This document shows, piece by piece, positions 26,038-34,114 of a DNA stretch of 64,000 nt. Made by a program: the position numbers and the translations under genes. The DNA comes from DASTPP01 sp035762175 (GTDB lineage: Bacteria > Myxococcota_A > Polyangia > Polyangiales > Polyangiaceae), in the NCBI GenBank assembly GCA_035762175.1, contig DASTPP010000146.1, positions 33,146 to 97,145 on the forward strand, given 5' to 3'. The notes below the pieces were generated by a model. That model made no database searches. It was not told where the DNA came from and was given only the letters and a program-made list of their open reading frames with translations. Every line of letters starts with the position of its first letter. The first letter of the stretch is position 1.

Positions 26038-27282
26038 TCAGCGCCAGAGGCCGGGCAACGCCTCGCCGCAGGCGGGGCAGCGCCCGCGCTCGACGCGGCA
26101 GGCGCGCGTCTCGTAGTTGTGCCGCTCGACGACGATCGCGCGGCAGCGGGGGCAGCGGGTGTGGCAGAGCTCGCCGAGCTCGGACGCGAGGTTGCCCGCG
26201 TAGACGAACGAGAGGCCGCGCGCGTAGCCCGTGCCCGCCGCCGAGAGCAACGTCAGCGCGTCGGTGCGCGGCCGGTCGGCGAGCTTATAGCGGGGGAAGA
26301 ACGCGTTCAAATGCCAGGGGATGGCGGGGTCGACGGCGGCGATCTCGGCGGCGATGTCGCGCAGCCCCCCGGGCTCGTCGTTGAAGCCGGGCACGACGAG
26401 CGTGACGACCTCGACCCAGTAGCCGAGCCGCTTCGCCTCGCGCAGCGCCTCGAGCACGGGCTCGCGCCGGCCGCCGAGCGCGCGGTACTGCGCCGCGGTC
26501 GCGCCCTTCAGATCGACGCGAAACACGTCGGTGACGGGCCGCAGGTACGAGAGCGCCTCGGCCGTCGTGTGCCCGTCGGAGACGAGCCCCGTCACCAACC
26601 CGGCCGCCTTCGCCTCGGCGAACACGGCGCGCACCCACTCGGCCGCGATGAGCGGCTCGTTGTAGGCCGCGCAGAGCACCTCGGCGCCCGCCGCGAGCGC
26701 CTCGCCCACCAGCGCCCCGGCCGACAGGTCGATCGGCCGGTCGAGCTCGAGCCCGTCGCGCAGCGCCTGCGAGAGCCTCGCGTTGTGGCAGTAGCCGCAG
26801 CGAAGGTCGCAGCCGAACATGCCGAAGGTGAGCGCGCGCGCGCCGGGACGCACGTGGTACATCGTGTTGGTCTCGACCGGCCGGACGTAGCGCCGGGCGA
26901 CGTAGCCGAAGGGCGCCCGCAGCGCGCCGTCGCGCACGAAGCGCACGCCGCAAGCCCCGACGCGCCCCTCGTCGCCGAGCACGCAGCGGTGCGCGCAGGC
27001 GGTGCAGCGCAGCCCCGCGCCGCGACCCTCGTGGAGCTCGGCCGGGGCCGTACGGGCGGCGAGGGCGTCGGCGAGCGCGCCGGGCTCGGCGGGCCGGGGG
27101 GCGTCGGCGAGCGCGCCGGGCTCGGCGGGCCGAGGAGCGCCGACGAGCGCGCCGGGCTCGGCAGGACGGGAGGCGCCGACGAGCGGCAGAGCCCGCGGCC
27201 TGGCGGGGGCCGCCTCGTCGGGCTGCTTCGACCCTTCGGCGCTCACCGGCGGCACCTTGGCGCGGGGCCCGGGGCCGCGCAA
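26038..27282 (-). CDS. amrS: AmmeMemoRadiSam-type radical SAM enzyme
   Basis: 414 residues. Radical SAM cluster-binding motif C158-x3-C162-x2-C165 (GCDLRCGYCHN). The N-terminal Cys motif C93, C96, C100, C111 and a C-terminal multi-Cys region (CHTRCPRCR, CPACG) match the AmmeMemoRadiSam/PflA-like family. Residues 37-73 contain three near-identical PAEPGAL(A/V)-type 12-residue units not part of the family fold. AMMECR1 and Memo partners usually accompany it, but none are visible here. Reaction unknown. Confidence 0.88.
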   Translation of the reverse strand: MRGPGPRAKVPPVSAEGSKQPDEAAPARPRALPLVGASRPAEPGALVGAPRPAEPGALADAPRPAEPGALADALAARTAPAELHEGRGAGLRCTACAHRCVLGDEGRVGACGVRFVRDGALRAPFGYVARRYVRPVETNTMYHVRPGARALTFGMFGCDLRCGYCHNARLSQALRDGLELDRPIDLSAGALVGEALAAGAEVLCAAYNEPLIAAEWVRAVFAEAKAAGLVTGLVSDGHTTAEALSYLRPVTDVFRVDLKGATAAQYRALGGRREPVLEALREAKRLGYWVEVVTLVVPGFNDEPGGLRDIAAEIAAVDPAIPWHLNAFFPRYKLADRPRTDALTLLSAAGTGYARGLSFVYAGNLASELGELCHTRCPRCRAIVVERHNYETRACRVERGRCPACGEALPGLWR

Positions 27283-27566
27283 GCGGGCCCGTACCGCACC
27301 GCCGCTTCGGTGGGCTCGCGGGGAGTCGCACCCCGGAGCTAGCGCTTATAAGACGCCGCCGGCCTACTGGACCACGAGCCCCGACGCGCCGGGCACGGGG
27401 CGTGCGCCGGCGACGCGTAGCGTTCGCTCGGGGAGGGTCGTATTCGCATCGGCGGCTCGCAGCGTGCGCAACGACGCTGTCGGCGGGGACGAGTGTAGCG
27501 CCCCAGGCGGGCGCGTCAAAGGCCAGGCGGGCCCCCGGCCGGCCGCCCGTGGTCGTGGCGAGCGGC

Positions 27567-27718
27567 GAGCGCGCTGGGGCGAGGCCGGTGCGGGGCGAGC
27601 GCGCCGGGGTGAGGGCCGGTGCGGGGCGAGCGCGCTGGGGCGAGGGCTGGTGCGGCGCGAGCGCGCCGGGGCGAGGCCGGTGCGGGGCGAGCGCGCCGGG
27701 GCGAGGGCCGGTGCGGGC
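27567..27718 (+). repeat. Five tandem 30-31-bp GC-rich repeats
   Basis: Units start at 27567, 27597, 27628, 27659 and 27689. Each reads GAGCGCGC(C/T)GGGG(C/T)GAGG...GGTGCGG, differing at few positions. Confidence 0.88.
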
Positions 27719-27945
27719 GCGAGTGGCGTGGTCGGGGAGATGGGGGGGCGAGGGCGCCGGGGCGTGGGCTGGCGCGGGTGCGGGCGGAGGGTCGTCGCGG
27801 TCCGCGTTCGGCGCGTCGTTCGAGGGCCGCGGGCGCGGGCGCGGGCGGAGGCCATGGGCAGCCTGGCCGCCGTCGGCAGGCCCGGGGCCGCCGGCGGGGG
27901 CGCGGGCGCGGGCGGAGAGGGGGGGCCCGGCGTCGGGGTGGCGGA

Positions 27946-28037
27946 GTTCAATCTCTTTACTGCTCCGCGTTTTTCGGATGTTGGCCGTTCAATCTTTGTA
28001 CGCGCGGCGCGCGCGGCGGAGAGTTCAATATTCTTAC
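27946..28037 (+). repeat. Three spaced GTTCAAT 15-mers
   Basis: 27946-27960, 27987-28001 and 28023-28037 fit GTTCAATMTYYKTAC, spaced 41 and 36 bp, in an AT-richer segment. Confidence 0.65.
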
Positions 28038-28449
28038 GAGTTGGCTTTTTACCCCCGAAGTTCGAATGATTGCGCATCGCGTTGAAAGCTTCGTGAGAAT
28101 GCGTTGGGCGGCCGTGACCAATGGCGAAGGCGTGTGTCGTGCGGTGTAGCCCTTTCGGTGCAGCCGCTTAAAAAGGCTGAAACTAGGCGCTTGGTGGGCT
28201 TGGGGCGGGGGGCTGTCTTCATCCCACAGCGTCGCTTTTTCGTTCGAAAAACGTGTGGTTGTGCCTTGACATCGGGGGCGTCCTTTGTCCTTTTGTAGCG
28301 CCCGCGCTATACCGCTTAAGGCGTCGGCCAATACGCCCTTCGCCCTACACGGTCGTTTCAAGTTTTCACCCCGGGGCATGGGGCCCCCGGGGCCCGCGTC
28401 GCGGGGCGCGCCCGCCCGTCCCAGCCTTCCGCCGAGAGGAGAGAGAGCC

Positions 28450-29556
28450 TTGAACAAGACGAACGCCTCGAGCAGGCCCCCGCTGCAGTACCTTTTGCAC
28501 CTCGCGCTGACGCTGGGGTTGCTGCTGGTGAGCGGCGAGGCCCTGGCCAACACGCTCACGCAGAACACCTCCTGGACGATCGACCGCAGCACGAGCTCGA
28601 CCAAGTACCGCGTGGTCGCCTACGGCGACTCGATCTTCGCCGGCTACCAGGGCAGCCTCTCGAACGTGTCGCGCCGGGCGGCGCCCTGGGTGCAGGGCGA
28701 GTACCTGTCGAACGCCTGGGGCACCGACATCGAGGTCATCCGGCGCACGAAGTCGGGCGCGAAGGCCGACGACATCTACAACAACAAGATCGTCGCCGAG
28801 CGCTCGCACATGCAGTCGGCGAACACGCGCGTCGTGACCTTCGAGATGTGCGGCAACGACTTCTTGCAGGCGCGCAGCGCGTTCTCGGACCAGACCGGCA
28901 CGTGCAACTTCGCGCCCATCGACAACGCGCTCGCCGCCTGCACCACGTACCAAGAGCTCGCGATGCAGGCGATCAACCAGTACGCGAACCCGGCGGCGCG
29001 GAAGATGATCATGAACCTTTACTACCCGGGCTACGACGCCGACAACGTCCTGACGAACTGTACCGTCGGCGGGGTGCGCATCAACAAGCAGAGCGCCTTC
29101 CTGCCGCGGCTCGCGCGCAGCAACTACCGCGCCTGCGCCTTCGCCCAGCAGTACGGCTTCGCCTGCGTCGACGCCTTCGCCGACTGGATGGGCGCCGACT
29201 ACGACTCGAACGGCGACGGCCAGGTCGACTCCGAGGCGCTGCGCTGGTCGCCCCTCGAGACCGAGGACCAGTACGTCGCGCGCATCTCGCAGGCGCTGCG
29301 CGGCACGATCCGCGACGCGAACGCGCACTTCGTCAATGCGTCCACGAGCTTCGACTACCTGCTCTCGGACAACACGCACCCGACCTTCTCGGGCCCGACG
29401 GTCTACGTCGGCTTGTTCGGCGGCACCGGCTCGGGCACGAGCGCGCCGACCTACTCGGGCTCGCAGATCGTCAACGGCCGGAACCCGATCTTCAACCAGT
29501 TCGGCCACGAGCGCGCGGGCTGGGCGAGCTCGCTCTTCAACCCGGCGAGCCCCTGA
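28450..29556 (+). CDS. Secreted SGNH/GDSL-type hydrolase
   Basis: 368 residues from TTG 28450, preceded by a strong GAGAGGAGAG ribosome site. Signal peptide with hydrophobic LALTLGLLLVSGEALA. Block I AYGDSIFAG places the nucleophile at S61; block III EMCGNDF supplies the Asn; D307-N-T-H310 (SDNTHP) supplies the catalytic Asp/His. Such enzymes are esterases or lipases acting on lipids, acyl groups or polysaccharide esters. The large intergenic region before it suggests complex regulation. Confidence 0.88.
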   Translation: MNKTNASSRPPLQYLLHLALTLGLLLVSGEALANTLTQNTSWTIDRSTSSTKYRVVAYGDSIFAGYQGSLSNVSRRAAPWVQGEYLSNAWGTDIEVIRRTKSGAKADDIYNNKIVAERSHMQSANTRVVTFEMCGNDFLQARSAFSDQTGTCNFAPIDNALAACTTYQELAMQAINQYANPAARKMIMNLYYPGYDADNVLTNCTVGGVRINKQSAFLPRLARSNYRACAFAQQYGFACVDAFADWMGADYDSNGDGQVDSEALRWSPLETEDQYVARISQALRGTIRDANAHFVNASTSFDYLLSDNTHPTFSGPTVYVGLFGGTGSGTSAPTYSGSQIVNGRNPIFNQFGHERAGWASSLFNPASP

Positions 29557-29584
29557 GCGCCGCCGCCGCCCCGCCCCCCGCCGC

Positions 29585-30253
29585 ATGACGAAGACGCCGA
29601 CGCGCTCGGTCGACCGCGACGGCGTCGTGCGCGTCGGCCCCGGGGCGGGGGGCGAGGGGCGGCGCCGGCTCTGGCCGCTTTTGCTCGCGCTGCCGGCGCT
29701 GGCCGGCTTGCTGGTTCTGGCCGCCGGCGGCCGCGACCGACGGCCCCCCGCGCCCGCCGCCCCGACGCCGGCGGCGCGCGCGGCCGAGGCCCCCGAGGCG
29801 CCGCCGGCCGCGCGGCGCGAGCCGGGCCCCGCCGTGACGACCGCCCGCGCCCCCGACGACGACGCCGAGCCCGACGCGGGCGCCCCGCCCGACGAGCCGC
29901 CGGCCGGGCCGCCGCCGCGCGAGGGCATTCACGCGTTTCCGCCGCCGGGCACCAAGCGCATCAAGGCGGGCCTCGTCGTGCCCGAGGGCTTCGAGCTGCC
30001 GCCCGGGTACATGCGGCACTACCAGGCGACCGACAAGGGTGAGATGCTCCAGGCGATCTTGATGTTTCACCCCGACTACCAGCCGGTCGACGCCTCGGGG
30101 CGCCCGGTGCCGCTGCCGCCCGATCGCGTCGTGCCCCCCGAGCTGGCGCCGCCCGGGCTCGCGCTCGAGACGCTCGCGGTGCCGGCCGACGCGTACGCCG
30201 ACCCCGAGAAAGAGCGCGCCGACGCCGAGGCCGAGGCGGAAGCGGGCAAGTGA
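29585..30253 (+). CDS. Membrane-anchored protein with Pro/Ala-rich linker
   Basis: 222 residues. One TM segment (LWPLLLALPALAGLLVLAAGG), then a disordered Ala/Pro/Asp-rich linker and a short conserved-looking domain (KAGLVVPEGFELPPGYMRHYQATDKGE). Family unknown. Its stop overlaps the lnt start codon (GTGA), so it is likely translated with lnt. Confidence 0.7.
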   Translation: MTKTPTRSVDRDGVVRVGPGAGGEGRRRLWPLLLALPALAGLLVLAAGGRDRRPPAPAAPTPAARAAEAPEAPPAARREPGPAVTTARAPDDDAEPDAGAPPDEPPAGPPPREGIHAFPPPGTKRIKAGLVVPEGFELPPGYMRHYQATDKGEMLQAILMFHPDYQPVDASGRPVPLPPDRVVPPELAPPGLALETLAVPADAYADPEKERADAEAEAEAGK

Positions 30254-32088
30254 GCGGCCGGGCGCGCGGGGCCCTCGCGCGCCACGCGGCCGGCGTGCTC
30301 GCGTCCGCGGCGCTCTGCGCGCTCTACGCGCGCGCCGAGGCGCCCTTTCACGCGCTCGGCTTCGTCGCGCTCGTGCCCTGGCTGCTCGCGCTCGGGCGCG
30401 CCGCCTCGCTCGGCTCGGCGCTCGGCTCGGGGCTCGCGATGAGCGCCGCCTTCTCGCTCTCGGTCTTCGCCTGGCTGCCCGGCGCGGTCGAGCGCTACGC
30501 GCGCTCGGACTCGGCGCTGCCCTGGCTCGCGCTCGTCGCGGCGGCGCCGCTGCTCGAGCCGCAGTTCGTCGCGTTCGCGCTGGCGCGCCGCGTGCTCGCG
30601 CGCGCGCCGGGGGCGCCCGGGCCCCGGGCCGCGCTCGCGGCGGCGGCGGCCTACGTCGGCGCCGAGCTCGTCTCGGACAAGCTCCTCGTCGACACGCTCG
30701 GGCAAGGCCTCTACCCCTCGCCCTACCTGCGGCAGGCGGCCGACCTCGCCGGCGTGCACGGGCTGAGCCTGCTGCTCGTGCTCGCCAACGAGGCGCTCGC
30801 CGCGGCCGCCGGGCGCGCCGCCGGGGCCTTCCGGGCCCGCGGGGGCGGGCCCGCGTCGTCGTACCGGGCGGCGCTCGCGCCGCTCGGGGCGGCCGCGGCG
30901 ATCGCCGCCGCGCTCTACGCGTACGGCCTCGTGCGCTACCGGCAGATCGCCGGGCGCGGCGCGGGCGCGGCGCCGAGCCTCGTCGGCGTGGTGCAGGCGA
31001 ACGTCACCAACTACGACAAGCTGCGGGCCGAGAAGGGCGCCTTCGAGGCCGTGCGCGCCATTCTCGACGACCATTATGCGCTCACCGACGGGCTGCGCGA
31101 GGGCCGCGAGCCCGACCTCGTCGTCTGGCCCGAGACCATGTACCCGACGACCTTCGGCGCGCCCAAGAGCGAGGCGGGCGCCGCCTTCGACGCCGAGCTC
31201 GTCGCCTTTGCCGCCTCGCGCGGCCTGCCGCTCGTCTTCGGCTCCTACGATCGCGAGGGCGGACGCGAGTACAACGCCGCGTTCTTCCTCGGCGCCGCCG
31301 CGGCCGGCGGGCGGCCCGCGGTCGCGGCCTACCGCAAGGGCAACCTCTTCCCCTTCACCGAGCGGGTGCCCGCGGCGCTCGACTCGGCGTGGCTGCGCGG
31401 GGCGCTGCCCTGGGTCGGCGACTGGCACGCGGGGCCCGGGCCCGAGGTCGTGCGCCTCGCCCTGCGCGGCGGGCGAACGCTCTCGGTCGCGCCGCTCATC
31501 TGCTACGATGCGCTCTTTCCGGGCTTCGTGGCCGAGGCGGCGCGCGCGGGCGCCGAGCTCATCGTCACGCTCTCGAACGACTCGTGGTTCCCCGACGATC
31601 GGGCGCCGCGCTTGCACTTTGCCTCGGCCGCCTTCCGGAGCATCGAGACGAGGCTGCCGCAGGTGCGGGCGACCAACTCGGGCGTCTCGGCCCTCATCGC
31701 GCCGACGGGCGACGTGATCGCGGGCGCCGGGTGGGGCGAGCGCCGCGCCTTCGCCGGGGCGCTGCCCTCGGGCGGGGGCGGCCCGACGCTCGCCGTGCTG
31801 CTGGCGCCCTGGCTCGGGCCCGCGCTCGTCGCCTTCGCGTCGCTCGTCGTCCTGGCCGAGCTGTGGCGGCGTCGTGCGGCGCCGGCCTCGGCGAGCGCTG
31901 CGCCGGCCGAGGCGGGGCGCCCCGAGCGCGCCGCGGCGTCGCGCCGCTCGGCGAGCCCCGAGCCGGGCGAGGGGGCGCCCGCGTCCGAGCCGGCGTTGGC
32001 GGCCGCGCCGGCGCCCTCACCCGCCGCGAGGCCGCCGGCGACGAAGGCCGCCAAGGGCAAGGCCGCGCGGCGCCAGAAGCGGCGCTGA
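30250..32088 (+). CDS. lnt: Apolipoprotein N-acyltransferase
   Basis: 612 residues, GTG start overlapping the previous stop. N-terminal half has several TM helices; the nitrilase-like periplasmic domain has the catalytic Glu (WPETM, E295), Lys (YRKGNLFPFTE, K363) and Cys (ICYDALFP, C418), matching E. coli Lnt E267/K335/C387. A final TM (LAVLLAPWLGPALVAFASLVVL) and an unusual Ala/Pro/Arg-rich cytosolic tail of about 70 residues follow. Lnt transfers the third acyl chain to lipoproteins in the inner membrane, consistent with the many lipoproteins encoded nearby. Confidence 0.95.
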   Translation: MSGRARGALARHAAGVLASAALCALYARAEAPFHALGFVALVPWLLALGRAASLGSALGSGLAMSAAFSLSVFAWLPGAVERYARSDSALPWLALVAAAPLLEPQFVAFALARRVLARAPGAPGPRAALAAAAAYVGAELVSDKLLVDTLGQGLYPSPYLRQAADLAGVHGLSLLLVLANEALAAAAGRAAGAFRARGGGPASSYRAALAPLGAAAAIAAALYAYGLVRYRQIAGRGAGAAPSLVGVVQANVTNYDKLRAEKGAFEAVRAILDDHYALTDGLREGREPDLVVWPETMYPTTFGAPKSEAGAAFDAELVAFAASRGLPLVFGSYDREGGREYNAAFFLGAAAAGGRPAVAAYRKGNLFPFTERVPAALDSAWLRGALPWVGDWHAGPGPEVVRLALRGGRTLSVAPLICYDALFPGFVAEAARAGAELIVTLSNDSWFPDDRAPRLHFASAAFRSIETRLPQVRATNSGVSALIAPTGDVIAGAGWGERRAFAGALPSGGGGPTLAVLLAPWLGPALVAFASLVVLAELWRRRAAPASASAAPAEAGRPERAAASRRSASPEPGEGAPASEPALAAAPAPSPAARPPATKAAKGKAARRQKRR

Positions 32089-32096
32089 GCTCGCGC

Positions 32097-33011
32097 CTAC
32101 TGCAAGAGCCGGAGGGCGAGCAGGGCGGGTACGAGGACGAAGTACGCGAGCTGGCAGATCGCCTCGGCCGCCCGCCGCAGGGTGCGCGCCCGCGCGGGCG
32201 CGAGCCAGGTGGCCGCGAAGACCGCGGGCTCGGCGACGGCGCGCAGCGCCGCGGCGTAGAGCGCGAGGACGGCGGTGACGCCCCCCCAATAGGTCGCCAG
32301 CGATCGCAGGTAGGGGCCCGCGCCGTACATCTGGTATTGCCCAAAGGGGCCGCCGTACATGATGTATTGATTCAGCCGGAAGAGCACGAGCGCGATGCCG
32401 AGCGGCCACACGACCCACTTGAGGGCGTGGTAGTGCCAGCGCCGGCGCGAGGCCTCGTGTTTCGCGTCGGCGTAGGCGACGGGCGGCCGCCCGAGCGCGG
32501 CGCGGGCGGGCTCGACGTCGTCGGCGAGCGCCGAGAGCAAGGCCCCGGGCGCGTCGAGCTGCAGCCGGTAGCGAAAGAGCCGGCCCTCGCCGAGCTCGAG
32601 CGCGAGCCCGGGGCCGGGCAGGGGCAGGGCAAAGGGGCGCAGCGCCTTGACCGACGCGAGCGGGATCTCATACCGCGTCTCGCCGAGCGCCAGCGTCAGG
32701 CCTTTCGCCTCGATCGCGAGCGTCGCCCGGAAGAGCCGGCCGAGCAGCGCGGCCGAGAGCCAGGGCAGGGCCGAGAGCGTGAGAAAGCCGAGCGCGGCGG
32801 GCTCGGGCGGCGCCGTGTTGGTGCCCATCGCGATGTCGTAGAAGACGTGCGCGCCCAGGTAGGCGAGGTTGAGGGCGGCGAGGGCGCGCAGCGCGGCGGC
32901 GGCGACGCGGGCGGGGGCCGGGTAGGCGCGCAGGTCGAAGCGGCGGGGGCCCTCGGTCGGGGCGTCGGGGGCGGCAGGGACCGGATCGCGTTCGGGGGGG
33001 GCAGGGGACAT
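32097..33011 (-). CDS. Membrane protein, unknown
   Basis: 304 residues from ATG 33011. Hydrophobic helices at both ends (LNLAYLGAHVFYDIAM, FLTLSALPWLSAALLG, VVWPLGIALVLF, LAYFVLVPALLALRL) flank a small soluble segment with beta-rich character (IPLASVKALRPFALPLPG) reminiscent of bacterial PH-like domains. Function unknown. Divergent from the DUF4440 gene and convergent with lnt, whose stop is 8 bp away. Confidence 0.75.
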   Translation of the reverse strand: MSPAPPERDPVPAAPDAPTEGPRRFDLRAYPAPARVAAAALRALAALNLAYLGAHVFYDIAMGTNTAPPEPAALGFLTLSALPWLSAALLGRLFRATLAIEAKGLTLALGETRYEIPLASVKALRPFALPLPGPGLALELGEGRLFRYRLQLDAPGALLSALADDVEPARAALGRPPVAYADAKHEASRRRWHYHALKWVVWPLGIALVLFRLNQYIMYGGPFGQYQMYGAGPYLRSLATYWGGVTAVLALYAAALRAVAEPAVFAATWLAPARARTLRRAAEAICQLAYFVLVPALLALRLLQ

Positions 33012-33121
33012 GCGTTCTCGTGGGCCCGGGGGCCCGGGCGGCCGGGCCCCGCGCTGGCGGGCGTAGCCGCGCTCTGCCCGCGCCGCCAGGCCCGCCGCCC
33101 GCCGACGGCGGCGCCTCGACC

Positions 33122-33127
33122 TATAAT
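33122..33127 (+). promoter_or_regulatory. TATAAT -10 box upstream of DUF4440 gene
   Basis: A perfect TATAAT 45 bp before ATG 33172 in a GC-rich intergenic region. A good -35 box at the right spacing was not seen. Confidence 0.4.
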
Positions 33128-33171
33128 GCCGCCGCGCCCCAACGCCGCCTCGCCGCCGGGAGACCCCGCCC

Positions 33172-33624
33172 ATGACCGCTCGCCGCCCCTTCGCCTTCGC
33201 CTCGCTCGCCGCCGTCGCGGCGTGCCTCGTGCACTGCGGCGCCCGCGAGCGCGACCCCTCGGCCGAGGTCCGGGCGCTGCTCGACGCGCAGGTCGCGGCT
33301 TGGAACCGCGGCGACATCGACGGCTACATGCAAGGCTATTGGAACTCGCCCGAGCTGCGCTTCGCCTCGGGCGGCGCCGTCACCCGCGGCTTTCAACCCA
33401 CGCTCGAGCGCTACAAGAAGCGCTACGCCGACCGGGCGGCGATGGGCACGCTCTCGTTCTCGGATCTCGACATTCGGCCGGCCGGCGGCGACGCCGCGCT
33501 CGTCTTCGGCGCCTGGCGCCTCGCGCGCCAGAACGACTCGCCGCACGGCCTCTTCACCCTGTTCGTGCGCCGCACCGCGGAGGGCTGGCGCGTCGTGCAC
33601 GACCACACCTCGAGCGCCGAGTAG
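33172..33624 (+). CDS. DUF4440/NTF2-like lipoprotein
   Basis: 150 residues, lipoprotein signal ending ACLVHC (C22). The remainder is an NTF2-like fold of DUF4440 type: LLDAQVAAWNRGDIDGYMQGYW, PTLERYKKRYADRAAMGTL, HGLFTLFVRRTAEGWRVVHDHTS. Function of such lipoproteins is unknown; the fold often binds small molecules. Divergent from a membrane protein gene; TATAAT box upstream. Confidence 0.85.
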   Translation: MTARRPFAFASLAAVAACLVHCGARERDPSAEVRALLDAQVAAWNRGDIDGYMQGYWNSPELRFASGGAVTRGFQPTLERYKKRYADRAAMGTLSFSDLDIRPAGGDAALVFGAWRLARQNDSPHGLFTLFVRRTAEGWRVVHDHTSSAE

Positions 33625-34114
33625 CGCGCCGCTCGACGGCGTCCGCGAAGCCCCGGCGGCCGCGGCCCTCGCCCCGCTCGGCACGGGGCACCCCGCGCAA
33701 GGCGGCCCGAGCGGCGGCACCCAAGGCGCCGAGGGCGGCGGGGGCCCTCGGAGGCCGTCCGGTGGGTGAGCGGCGGGCGCGGGCCGAGGGCGAAGGTAAC
33801 AAACCCGCCTGCCAGGAGGGGCGGCGCCGGCCCAAAAGGGGGGCGCGCTCCGTTTTTCTGACGTTTGGGGGCGGGTCTTCTGGCGAGGGTCGCTGGCGGG
33901 CGTCAGGCTCTCGGGGGTCGGGGCGGAGGCTCGCCGGTCCGGGTTTTTACCCTCGTCGACGAAGAGCGAAGGTTACCCCTGGTCGCGGCCGGGGCCCCGA
34001 AAGGGGGGTGTTTTGGCGAGTTCAAGGCGCATGTGCGATGCTAACGGCGACTGCGGGGCTGCGCCCGGCGGGGGCTTCGAGGGGTCACCTCTTCTCGGGC
34101 CAGACGGACTTCGC
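33625..34114. other. Intergenic region before FHA operon
   Basis: No gene supported. It contains a small GGGT-TTTT-ACCC hairpin (about 33951-33962) and GAAGGTAAC/GAAGGTTAC motifs (about 33790, 33968) like the GGTTAC motif upstream of rsr. Probably carries the operon promoter. Confidence 0.45.

Larger units (their letters stand above)
27283..28449. other. 1.17-kb intergenic region rich in repeats
   Basis: No convincing protein gene on either strand. It holds a tandem 30-31-bp repeat (27567-27718), a low-GC stretch from about 27940 with three GTTCAAT 15-mers, and a TTGACA (28266-28271) lacking a clear -10 box. Large spacing before the SGNH hydrolase suggests regulation or an RNA gene. Confidence 0.6.

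Noticed and set aside
28266..28271. TTGACA as promoter of the SGNH hydrolase
   Set aside because: No acceptable -10 box at 16-18 bp; left unannotated as a promoter.
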